DNA of 64,000 bases from Bacteroidetes bacterium GWF2_40_14 (GCA_001769195.1 MEOK01000032.1:1-64000); one strand, 5' to 3'; shown: positions 1 through 8,817, counted from the first letter of the stretch. The notes: generated by a model not told the origin, from the sequence alone. Translations and numbers: made by a program.

Positions 1-177
1 AGCTGCTTTTACTGATGTCATATCCTTTTATTTTAAACGCAAAATTAAGGATCACAAATACATATAAAAAGGCGGGGCTCAATGAACGGTTACTGCATTC
101 AAGACAAAATTGTTCCGTAACCAGCAGATAATGTGCACAATGTTAAAACAACTGGCAGTTGAAATTTGCACCAATAG

Positions 178-225
178 AACCCGCCAAGCCTCTTAACAAT
201 GCTCAAATAGGCGGGTTGTTTTTTT
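178..225. terminator. Rho-independent-like terminator
   Basis: Inverted repeat AACCCGCC ... GGCGGGTT followed by a T-rich run (gtttttttgt). Confidence 0.6.
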
Positions 226-384
226 GTACTGCACAATTAGTCTCTCTTCTTTTTTATTGGACGAATTCTGTTAGTAACCATAAACATATGTAATGCTGAT
301 ATAAGTTTCCAAGACAATGATTTAACATGGTTTCAGGTAACGCTTCCAATACATCCGGCTTTTATTCAAATAAAGCCATTATTA

Positions 385-627
385 TTGAATGAAATAATCG
401 AAAAGGCAGGCATTACAAGAACAGGAGGTATAGTTACCAGCCAAGAAAGTAATCAAGTTGAATTGCCACAATATTCTGATATTCAAATCTTAGATGTTTT
501 TAAATTGATCGCAGGTAATCAAATTAGTGCCATAGCTGGAGGTATAGCTGGAGGTATAGTTAACAAGTTTATTTGGGTTTTGGAAAACGCAGCGGCAGCA
601 AAAAAGCCGAAAAGAGATACTCAATAA
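385..627 (+). CDS. hypothetical small protein with Gly/Ala-rich hydrophobic segment; possibly a fragment
   Basis: 80 aa ORF; hydrophobic AIAGGIAGGIVNKFIWVL segment; no family recognised. Confidence 0.25.
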   Translation: MNEIIEKAGITRTGGIVTSQESNQVELPQYSDIQILDVFKLIAGNQISAIAGGIAGGIVNKFIWVLENAAAAKKPKRDTQ

Positions 628-689
628 ACTAAATCTGGTAAACAACGCAAACAACTTTGAAACCTATATACAGCCATTGGTAACCCTAA

Positions 690-925
690 ATTGGCTCACA
701 ATTACTTTAACACTCTAAAGGACAGGTTGATACTTGGATTTTTAAAAAAAGCAAAATGGATCAAACTGTAGGAAGCCAAATTGATTTGAAAGAAGGGTTT
801 AAGGTGACTATTTGGAGGACTACTATACAAAAGGATTCTATTGATGACCGGACAAGTACCGGACAAGTACCGGACAAGTGTCAGAGTTGGCTAGAGAAAT
901 ATTAATTGCCCTTAACTTTATAATG
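690..925 (+). pseudogene. Probable decayed 3' end of an AlbA_2/RecG-like ATP-binding protein (TGQV-repeat tail)
   Basis: Out-of-frame pieces: NPKLAHNYFNTLKDRLILGFLKKAKW, then GSQIDLKEGFKVTIWRTTIQ, then TGQV repeats, then QVSELAREILIALNF, in different frames. Confidence 0.4.
847..879 (+). repeat. 11-bp tandem repeat (accggacaagt) x3
   Basis: Three exact copies at 847-857, 858-868 and 869-879. Confidence 0.95.
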
Positions 926-1011
926 TATTTTATATAGTATTTCTTTATTTTTACACACTTTATAATTGTTTTTAAAATTTAATTTATACCTTTACATCAA
1001 ACTTATAAGAA

Positions 1012-2022
1012 ATGAAAAGTCCAATTACCGGCAAAGAAATGGTTCTGATTAGAGAGAACAGGACCTTGTCGTTCCGCAAAGAGGAATTCGAAGTTGTTTA
1101 TCATCATTATAAATGTGAAGAAAGTGGAGAGTTCTTCACAACAACAGAACTGGACGAAATTAATCTCAATCAGTTGTATAATCAGTATAGAGCAGAGCAC
1201 AAGCTGCCTTTTCCTGAGGAGATTAAGCAGATAAGGGAAACGTATGATTTGCCAGCATCAAAAATGTCCGAAATACTTGGTTTTGGTGTAAACAGTTATA
1301 GAAATTATGAATCCGGTGAGGTTCCTAATCAGTCCAATGCAAAACTAATTCAGTTGGCTGCCGACCCAAAGGAGTTCAGAAAACTTATCGAACTAAGTGA
1401 TGCTTATCAGGGAAAGGCATTGGATAAAATATTGCATTCTATTGATAGTCTTATACATGAGCAAAAGCAAAGTAAAGGTAAAACTCAAATCGAAAATTAT
1501 CTGATAGGGCTAAAGGCTCCATGTTCAATAACTGGGTTCAAAAGGCCTGATTTTGAAAAATTTACTGAGATGGTAGTATTTTTCACTGCAAAGCAGGAGC
1601 AATGGAAAACAAAACTAAATAAGTTATTATTTTATGCCGACTTCTCTATGTACGCCCAAAGCGGAATGTCTATAAGCGGAGTTCAATACAGGGCAATACC
1701 AAAAGGACCCGTTCCTAAAAATTATCAGGGTTTATTTGAATATCTGGTCAGTAAAGAGGATATTATCATAGAATACGAAACATTCACCAGTGGTAATATG
1801 GGTGAGTTGTTTAAACCAAATCCAAATCGACCTTTCAAATCAGATCTGTTTTCCCAAAAAGAGTTACTCGTTCTTGAGGAAATTTCCCAACGATTCAGCA
1901 AGACAACAACACAGGAAATAGTAGATGCCAGTCATAAAGAAAAGGCCTGGATAGAAAATTCTGAAGGGAATAAGATTATTGATTATAAGTATGGGTTTGA
2001 GTTGAATTATTTGCAATTGTAA
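1012..2022 (+). CDS. HTH (MqsA/XRE-like) protein with C-terminal Panacea/SocA-like (DUF4065) domain; type II antitoxin-like
   Basis: N-terminal HTH region (IRETYDLPASKMSEILGFGVNSYRNYESGEVP) and Panacea-like C-terminus (KLNKLLFYADFSMYAQSGMSISGVQYRAIPKGPVPKNY). Confidence 0.8.
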   Translation: MKSPITGKEMVLIRENRTLSFRKEEFEVVYHHYKCEESGEFFTTTELDEINLNQLYNQYRAEHKLPFPEEIKQIRETYDLPASKMSEILGFGVNSYRNYESGEVPNQSNAKLIQLAADPKEFRKLIELSDAYQGKALDKILHSIDSLIHEQKQSKGKTQIENYLIGLKAPCSITGFKRPDFEKFTEMVVFFTAKQEQWKTKLNKLLFYADFSMYAQSGMSISGVQYRAIPKGPVPKNYQGLFEYLVSKEDIIIEYETFTSGNMGELFKPNPNRPFKSDLFSQKELLVLEEISQRFSKTTTQEIVDASHKEKAWIENSEGNKIIDYKYGFELNYLQL

Positions 2023-2103
2023 TTCTTGTTGATTTTGAAATCGGGGAGTGTGTTGTTTATCCGAGGGGATGTTTCTGAAGCCAAAAAAATCAATTTGATT
2101 TTT

Positions 2104-2111
2104 TATCTTTG
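2104..2111 (+). promoter_or_regulatory. Bacteroidetes -7 element TATCTTTG upstream of the sce7726-family gene
   Basis: Matches TAnnTTTG; ATG at 2137. No good -33 TTG seen. Confidence 0.4.
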
Positions 2112-2136
2112 TAATAAGAAAGATAGCAAATCAATA

Positions 2137-2874
2137 ATGGATTATTCAGCTTTAGCAAAATCATACAATACATTAGATTATCCTTATAAACTTAGGGAGA
2201 CGCTTAAAGCTTTTTATAAGTCTGATGATTACAACCATTTGACTAAATACGAGTTGATTAAAACAATTAACAAAACCCTTATCAATAATTATGAGGGGGA
2301 GCAGGTTATAAAATATAAACTTGCTAAGGAGTTTATAAAGAAAAATTATGTCGCCGCTTTTGAAGTCAGAGCAAAAAATAGTCGAGCAGATTTTCTTGTA
2401 ATAAACGGTTTTACTCAATCATTTGAGGTTAAGTCTAAAATTGATAATTTGAACCGATTAGGTAAACAAGCTAGTGCTTATGGCGATGTGTTTGAATTTA
2501 ACACAGTTGTTACGGATCCTATACACCTTGATGCGGTAAAAGGCATATTACCTGCACACTATGGAATCTGGTGCTTTGAAGGGAAAAAGAAAATTGTTTA
2601 TCGGGAGGCAAAATTCAGTCCAAATTTATGCTCAAGAGAACAATTATGCCTTTTTAATAAAAAGGAGCTATACTTCCATTTTAATCAAACAGACATAGAA
2701 TTAATAGTGGAAAGATCATCAAAAGAAGAGATAAACGCAAATTTAAAAGCTGCTCTCAAAAAAAGATATAGTGCAAGGTGGACTTTTGTTCAGTCAAATT
2801 GGGGTAGAATATTTCCTATAGATGTTCAATTTTTTTTTAACACAAACATCCGACCGGAGTTGATTTATAGCTGA
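2137..2874 (+). CDS. sce7726 family protein
   Basis: Characteristic segment AAFEVRAKNSRADFLVINGFTQSFEVKSKIDNLNRLGKQASAYGDVFEFNTVV (nuclease-like D...ExK arrangement). Start moved to ATG 2137; the track ORF starts at TTG 2026. Confidence 0.75.
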   Translation: MDYSALAKSYNTLDYPYKLRETLKAFYKSDDYNHLTKYELIKTINKTLINNYEGEQVIKYKLAKEFIKKNYVAAFEVRAKNSRADFLVINGFTQSFEVKSKIDNLNRLGKQASAYGDVFEFNTVVTDPIHLDAVKGILPAHYGIWCFEGKKKIVYREAKFSPNLCSREQLCLFNKKELYFHFNQTDIELIVERSSKEEINANLKAALKKRYSARWTFVQSNWGRIFPIDVQFFFNTNIRPELIYS

Positions 2875-3965
2875 TGTGATAATTGGTCAACTCTTATTTT
2901 TTCACGCATACAATATAGGTAGTGATCCATAGCAATTTTCTTAAATTTTGCCTGGCTCTTACCACTTTCTAAACCATTATTAATGTTTAATAGAGTTATA
3001 TATCCCTGATTGTTCTCTGACAAATAAACAGGAGATGAGTTTAACATCCTTTGAGTGGCCGGAGATGAGAGAACATCTGGAACTATCGTGTTTTTAAATT
3101 CAGATAGATCCTTTTTAATACTAGCTTTAAATCCATAATATTGGTTTTCAACAGCGTCGTAATAAATAAAACCAGGGCTTATAGTTCCTCCCGCTGTCAA
3201 ATCGTCTTTTTTAATCCCCACATAATCACCCGTCACATTTACACCAAATCCTTCAATAATTTCGTTGTCTATTTGGCTATTATCTGCTTCAAAAACAACC
3301 TGAGCATGCTCTAAATTAACATTTTGAATTTCTGTATTTATTGCACTTCTCAATAGGATTTTGCAACAACTAGTGAAGCCTTTTAACACAGCAACAATTG
3401 GACGTAATGGAGGGCTTTTATAATATGGTATTATTTGGTCAAGATCAATTATTATAAAATCATCTTCTCTTACTAACCCTTGAACAACAGGAAAATCAAC
3501 ACTGAAAGTTTGGGGGTATAATCTAAATGCTATCGAGTTGAACTTTGGTCTAATTAAACCTTCCTGTTTCTGAATTGTATTTTCCTCCCCCGTCTTAAGC
3601 AAGTATGATGAAATAACTGGAATTATCTTATGTTTTTGAGAACTTAGATAATTAATGTATTGACAACGCTTTTCGATATTATTAATGACACCTAATGAAA
3701 AGGACACAACTTCGTCTTTCATTGAACCAGATTCTTTAAGATAAACAGGTAGGTCAACAAAAACACGTTTAGCTTTGATGTTTGTAATTAAATCTAAATG
3801 AATATCCTTAAATGATCTTTGGACATCTGATTTACGTGATCGATCATGTTCCTTAATTATTTCTAAAAGTGGATAGATTCTATCCTGGAAATCAAATGAT
3901 CGTAAAACAATATTCTCCTGTTGTCTTACCCTGAATGTGGGCATATAAACCAAGTTAGTTTCCAT
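2865..3965 (-). CDS. beta family protein (Beta_protein/T4 beta-like)
   Basis: N-terminus YMPTFRVRQQENIVLRSFDFQDRIYPLLEIIKEHDR and internal IIIDLDQI resemble the beta family as I recall it. Confidence 0.65.
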   Translation of the reverse strand: METNLVYMPTFRVRQQENIVLRSFDFQDRIYPLLEIIKEHDRSRKSDVQRSFKDIHLDLITNIKAKRVFVDLPVYLKESGSMKDEVVSFSLGVINNIEKRCQYINYLSSQKHKIIPVISSYLLKTGEENTIQKQEGLIRPKFNSIAFRLYPQTFSVDFPVVQGLVREDDFIIIDLDQIIPYYKSPPLRPIVAVLKGFTSCCKILLRSAINTEIQNVNLEHAQVVFEADNSQIDNEIIEGFGVNVTGDYVGIKKDDLTAGGTISPGFIYYDAVENQYYGFKASIKKDLSEFKNTIVPDVLSSPATQRMLNSSPVYLSENNQGYITLLNINNGLESGKSQAKFKKIAMDHYLYCMREKIRVDQLSHQL

Positions 3966-4803
3966 ATGAAATCTTTAATTGTTGAATACTTGTAATGAAC
4001 TCGTCTGTCGCCTCAAAATTCTCATCTAAGAAAGCCAGGGTTTCTGTATATGTATCTATGAAGGCATTGAATTCCTTGGCTAACCATTGGTATTTTGAAT
4101 AAATTCTCTCGCTTTCAGCATTCTTTAGTAAGTTTTCTTTAATGTTCGTATAGTAGCTTTCAAAGAATTCTTCTTTATTTTCTACTTTGAAAATATGATT
4201 GAAAACATTGAGATACTTCACTTCGCAACTTTTTTTTATTAGCGAATCTATTAATATCGAATAGTAAGGGCCATCATTATCAATAGAGTAAACCTTAAAT
4301 TGTTTTACAAAGTTATTTGAAAGTACAATTCTTGGAAAAACAGACTGACTAGTTTCAATCTTATACGCTTCGGCTAAAGGTGTACCTAGGGCTATTGATG
4401 ACTTATCAATAAATAATCCATAATCAATCCCTCCCCTTAGAAAATAGCCCTTCTGAACAAATTCAAAATAAAGTTCAGAGATTACAAGCAATAATTCTAA
4501 AAGTGATTTTTCTTTACTTGAATTAATATTGTTCGCGGTAATACAAATATTGTCACTAAAAAGGTAGTAACTAAATTTATCTGGGTTTAACTTTGAGATA
4601 GCAGAATTAAAAGTCTCAATAAAGTCATTTGCCATACGAGAATAATAAAACGAGTTCCCATTATCTTCAGATTGTTCGTCAATGTGGGAGTCCTTAAAAT
4701 TTACAGCTTCACGCTCAAATTCCAAAAGTTTAGATTGAAACCCTAAAACATCTAAGAACGCTACAGCTCTTTCTCCATAAATGTATTCGTAATCATTCGT
4801 CAT
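3955..4803 (-). CDS. Minimal class III nucleotide-cyclase-like protein
   Basis: Motifs in order: VAFLDVLGF, YYLFSDNICIT, YFLRGGIDYG, GTPLAEAYKIETSQS. ATG 4803 preferred over 4836. Confidence 0.65.
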   Translation of the reverse strand: MTNDYEYIYGERAVAFLDVLGFQSKLLEFEREAVNFKDSHIDEQSEDNGNSFYYSRMANDFIETFNSAISKLNPDKFSYYLFSDNICITANNINSSKEKSLLELLLVISELYFEFVQKGYFLRGGIDYGLFIDKSSIALGTPLAEAYKIETSQSVFPRIVLSNNFVKQFKVYSIDNDGPYYSILIDSLIKKSCEVKYLNVFNHIFKVENKEEFFESYYTNIKENLLKNAESERIYSKYQWLAKEFNAFIDTYTETLAFLDENFEATDEFITSIQQLKISYGN

Positions 4804-4951
4804 AAACACTTTCTTCCTCAAACTGTTACACCGCATAAAGATATAAATTTAATACGAAACAGGAAAGATATTATCTGATTTATATTCCAAATGTTTTTTG
4901 TTTACGATTATTCAATGGATGTTATCAAATCCAAACACAATAATGTTGGTA

Positions 4952-6052
4952 CTATGTTTTCCCTGACAAATCTACTGGTACCAGAAACCTTTTCCCGACG
5001 TTGTATTTGATGAGTTTTTTATGCTGTAGTCTTCCGACTATCATTGCGGGATGGGTATTTATTTGATTTGCATATTCCAGAATATCAGGCTCTGTCAGTA
5101 TCCCTTTTGCCAGTAACTGCTTCTCTTCCGAGATCGAGAATGTCCATTTTACAGCAAAATTATCGGCTTCCTGCTCTTTGTCGGGACTCACTTCACAATT
5201 CTCTACATTTTCCAGAAATACATCCTTCTTTCCATGCAGTAAAATGTGACCTATCTCATGGAAAAATGTGAACCAAAAGCTGTCGTTCCTTTTGTATCTA
5301 CCCGATATCTGGATTACCGGATTATTATTAATCCATCGGGTTGCGCCACTTACTGGAGCATGTGGCAGGCATGGCGTAAATATGATTTTAACCCCTACTT
5401 TCAGACATACAGCTTGCAGCTTTACAAAAAAATCATCCGGATGTTTTGCCATTAACAGTTTAAGTTCCGGAAGTATGGCTCTCAATCCTGCTTCCGAATA
5501 ACAATTGCTCTCCATTTTGGCAGCAGCTACTTCACCATGACGCAACCATGCAGAAATCGAATGAGGCTGTTGGGTATTTTTTAAAGAAATTCTGAAAGCT
5601 GTTTTTAACTCCTGATTCAGATAGTAGTCCTCCCATGCCTTATGATTACTTATACAAAAAAATGACAACAACTCCTTAGTCTTTTCCTCCCAATCCTGCT
5701 TTTCTGAAATCCAGCCAAGCTTAACCATCTCCTTAATGGGAAATAATTTAGCCCAGACAATAGAGTTTCCTACTAACCTGTTATTTTCTAGTCTGGCAAG
5801 ATATTCATCGAACTCACTCTGCTGTTTCAGCCAAAAATGAGCAGGAATTTTAAGAACATGCTCAAATTTAACCGCCATTTCCGGCGTGATAGAGCTTTTC
5901 GCAGACAATACCGCAATGATGGTTTTCTCCGGCTTGTTTGTCCTGACAGAAAACTCCTTTGGCCCCATACCCAATTCTTCCAGCTTCTCAGCCAGAGTCT
6001 CACCCGGATGAAATTGAATCTGAGGAAGGTATTGATTTGATTTTGTTGCCAT
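4952..6052 (-). CDS. higA: HigA-family antitoxin fused to ImmA/IrrE-type metallopeptidase
   Basis: HigA-like start (FHPGETLAEKLEELGMGPKEFSVRTNKPEKTI) and HEIGH zinc motif (FWFTFFHEIGHILLHGKKDVFLE). Confidence 0.9.
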   Translation of the reverse strand: MATKSNQYLPQIQFHPGETLAEKLEELGMGPKEFSVRTNKPEKTIIAVLSAKSSITPEMAVKFEHVLKIPAHFWLKQQSEFDEYLARLENNRLVGNSIVWAKLFPIKEMVKLGWISEKQDWEEKTKELLSFFCISNHKAWEDYYLNQELKTAFRISLKNTQQPHSISAWLRHGEVAAAKMESNCYSEAGLRAILPELKLLMAKHPDDFFVKLQAVCLKVGVKIIFTPCLPHAPVSGATRWINNNPVIQISGRYKRNDSFWFTFFHEIGHILLHGKKDVFLENVENCEVSPDKEQEADNFAVKWTFSISEEKQLLAKGILTEPDILEYANQINTHPAMIVGRLQHKKLIKYNVGKRFLVPVDLSGKT

Positions 6053-6063
6053 GGTTCTGTTTG

Positions 6064-6399
6064 TTATTTATGATAATCTGTTATTTCTATTATTTCTATT
6101 CCTTTGATCTCACACCAGATGCAAATTCCATTTGCATCTTCGGGGACAGGATCTTCATGAGGCTCAAATATAAGGCGATACGGCTGCTCAAGATCGCATG
6201 CCCATTGTCCTTTTCTATTTTCAGTAAGTTCATGAAAGTGTCCCGGTAAATTTCTGACATCCTCTAACGTAACAGCTAATCGCAATGCCTCTAACCGTAT
6301 TTGAAAACGTTTAGCACAAGTTGTTCCCAGCTCTTTATGACATTTTGCGGGGTTATTTGCTATTCGCTCGAGCTTATTAGTTCTAAACGTAATATTCAC
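6064..6399 (-). CDS. higB: HigB/RelE-ParE-type toxin
   Basis: 111 aa; LRLAVTLEDVRNLPGHFHELTENRKGQWACDLEQPYRLIFEP; immediately upstream of the HigA-like gene. Confidence 0.85.
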   Translation of the reverse strand: MNITFRTNKLERIANNPAKCHKELGTTCAKRFQIRLEALRLAVTLEDVRNLPGHFHELTENRKGQWACDLEQPYRLIFEPHEDPVPEDANGICIWCEIKGIEIIEITDYHK

Positions 6400-6401
6400 A
6401 A

Positions 6402-6409
6402 CAAAGATA
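6402..6409 (-). promoter_or_regulatory. Bacteroidetes -7 element (TATCTTTG on the minus strand) for higBA
   Basis: caaagata on the plus strand, just upstream of the higB start. Confidence 0.45.
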
Positions 6410-6422
6410 ATTAAACATTTTT

Positions 6423-6443
6423 GACTTACAACATGTGTAAGTC
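6423..6443. promoter_or_regulatory. Palindromic operator candidate GACTTACA-N5-TGTAAGTC upstream of higBA
   Basis: Perfect 8-bp arms, 5-nt spacer, located just upstream of the -7 element. Confidence 0.6.
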
Positions 6444-6567
6444 ATTTTATAATAGGCAACCACTGTGTAAAGATAGCAACAAACTATTTAATAGCTGATT
6501 GCCTCCTTTGTAAATATAGAATATTAAAAAATATTTTGCCGATTTTGAATAATGAAATACTTATCTG

Positions 6568-8547
6568 CTATATTATCGGCATTCCAACTTTCTTCAAATA
6601 TTCAAATGTTGTATTATAAAACTCTGGTTTTCTTGTGTGGTCTTCCGGATTTCCTTCTGGAATTACAATAACCATTCCTTGTCTTGCTCGTGTAAGTAGT
6701 ACGCGGTAGGCATTTATGAGATATTTTTTTCGTTCGACGCTATTTATATTTTGCCATTTGTTGCCTTTGAATGAGAATGTCTTCCAACCATTTTCAGAGT
6801 ATCGTAAATCACCATCCCACGTAACACAGGCCCAATCGAGTTCAAGTCCCTGTACATGAAATTCTGTGGCAACATCTTCAAGAAAATATGAAGAACGAAC
6901 ATCATCACGATCTTCAAGGAACCAATGTACAGGATCCATTGGAGACTTAACATTTATTGCAAGTGGCTTTAGTCGTTCTGCTTGGGAAGATACAACAATA
7001 CCATATCGCTCACTTCCTCTAGCCTTCTCTTTTAACCACACTTTCGCTTTTGACAAATCTCGAGTAAGTACTATCGGATAGTTATCAGAAATTTGCATCA
7101 ACACTTCATGAGCTTTCTCCAAATCTAAATCAAGTAAGCGTTTTACAAAAAGAGATAGATTCTCTGCTCTGAAGGATCGCATAGAGACAGCGAGATGAAG
7201 GTCATCATTATAGTTGACTTTGTTTTTTATTTCAAGAGTTTTAATTGCCTCAACAGCACTATATTCTGAGTCTGTCAAATTCGGTGAAATATAAACTTCC
7301 CATTGTTCAAAAAGGTGTTCAATAGCTGTCAGCCACTCTGAAATACCAGCCTCTCCCGTATTTATTTCCTGCCCTCCCCCTACTAAACAAATAACCACAG
7401 CCCAATCTTTATGTCTATCCAAGCATGAAATTAGAAATTCAGGTTCAGAATGATCAAAGTTGGGCTGACCCTTTTTCATCCTCATGAACTTTACGGTTTG
7501 CTCTTTATTCCATGCTCTCTGAGCTTCATCAAAAATTGCCACATGGTCATATGGTGCTTCCTTATTAACTAAGTATGCATCCCGATAATGGTGAATAATT
7601 TGTATAAAAGACTTAACCGCTTGTCTTGCTGATTGTTTAGAAACCTTATTTCCCAAATCTGCTTCGCGCCTTACTTTATCCCTTGATAGGGCTTCTTGTA
7701 AAATGGCAACCAAAGGAGCATTCCCAGAAAGATATACGCTAGCATGACCCTTATCATTATCGAGATGAGAAGTTGCTACTTTTAGCCCGACAAGTGTTTT
7801 TCCAGCACCCGGCACTCCTGTTACAAAGCATATTACCTTCTTCCGTTCCGACTTGGCGTATTCTATAATGTCAGAAATAGCATTTGTTGTTTTTGTTAAG
7901 TTGATCGCTCCCGCATCACTTCGTGTGATTTCTTCTACGCTGTGATTATTGTATAAAGAGATTGCAGCTTCTATTATTGTTGGTGTTGGAGAGTAACTCC
8001 CATTAGCATACGATTCTCCGAGTATGTATTTATTTGACAAACAATAAAAATCGAGTGTTTTATTAATTATTGTAGCTAAGCCAAATTTGTTTGTCTTAAT
8101 TGGCAATAAAAGGTTGTCATTATGAGATGTCGTTGAAATTATTTCATATGAATGCCTTGCTTCTGTAGCGACTAAAACAGGGACAATCAATGCAGAATGG
8201 CTTGGTTTATGAAAATTCTTTAGATCGAGCGCATAATCCCATACCTGCTCAATATTTGCTGAAGAAAATGATGTTTCACCGACTTTAAATTCTATAACAA
8301 ATACTACATCATTTATAATTACAATAGAATCAACCCTCTTCCCCATTCTTGGTATAGAAAATTCAAAGAAAATGGAACCAGAATGACCTTCAAGTGCTCC
8401 TTTGAGAATTGGAATTTGCTGCTCCCAGGACTTATTTTGCAATAAAGTTGAATCGAATTGATTAGCAATTGTAATTGCTCCGATTATTTCATCTGTGTTT
8501 TTTTGTAGGAACGACTCAATGGAAGATTGGTAGTAATAGTTATTCAT
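6568..8547 (-). CDS. DUF2075 (Schlafen group 3-like) DNA/RNA helicase with N-terminal PD-(D/E)XK-like nuclease region
   Basis: Walker A VTGVPGAGKTLVGL, AIFDEAQRAW, C-terminal NAYRVLLTRARQGMVIVIP; N-terminal GKRVDSIVIINDVVFVIEFKVGE. Confidence 0.9.
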   Translation of the reverse strand: MNNYYYQSSIESFLQKNTDEIIGAITIANQFDSTLLQNKSWEQQIPILKGALEGHSGSIFFEFSIPRMGKRVDSIVIINDVVFVIEFKVGETSFSSANIEQVWDYALDLKNFHKPSHSALIVPVLVATEARHSYEIISTTSHNDNLLLPIKTNKFGLATIINKTLDFYCLSNKYILGESYANGSYSPTPTIIEAAISLYNNHSVEEITRSDAGAINLTKTTNAISDIIEYAKSERKKVICFVTGVPGAGKTLVGLKVATSHLDNDKGHASVYLSGNAPLVAILQEALSRDKVRREADLGNKVSKQSARQAVKSFIQIIHHYRDAYLVNKEAPYDHVAIFDEAQRAWNKEQTVKFMRMKKGQPNFDHSEPEFLISCLDRHKDWAVVICLVGGGQEINTGEAGISEWLTAIEHLFEQWEVYISPNLTDSEYSAVEAIKTLEIKNKVNYNDDLHLAVSMRSFRAENLSLFVKRLLDLDLEKAHEVLMQISDNYPIVLTRDLSKAKVWLKEKARGSERYGIVVSSQAERLKPLAINVKSPMDPVHWFLEDRDDVRSSYFLEDVATEFHVQGLELDWACVTWDGDLRYSENGWKTFSFKGNKWQNINSVERKKYLINAYRVLLTRARQGMVIVIPEGNPEDHTRKPEFYNTTFEYLKKVGMPII

Positions 8548-8786
8548 TTACAAAATTAAATTTGTTGTGAATTTATGAATTATTTATTAGCCATCAAGAT
8601 TTTATGATTTAAATAATAAAATAATTATATCATGGTCTATCTAGAGTCTATAACATTCTGTCAATCTTACTTAGTATGTTTCTAGTAAACCGATAACATA
8701 ATTTGATCAGAGGGAACAAAAATTCCGAAAACATATTTTGTATCACACTATTATTTTTAATCTTACTCCTTGGGATATCCAGCGTG

Positions 8787-8817
8787 TTGTCCACTAATAG
8801 AATTAATACTAAATTTG
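8787..8817 (+). promoter_or_regulatory. Bacteroidetes-type promoter (-33 TTG, -7 TAAATTTG)
   Basis: TTG 8787-8789, 20-nt spacer, TAAATTTG 8810-8817; ATG at 8848. Confidence 0.5.

Noticed and set aside
1-900. Search for an integrase or att site at the island's left edge
   Set aside because: No integrase, tRNA or clear direct repeat is visible; the island boundary probably lies outside the window.
5044-6249. Plus-strand ORFs opposite higA/higB
   Set aside because: Antisense to the well-supported HigBA pair; no family resemblance.
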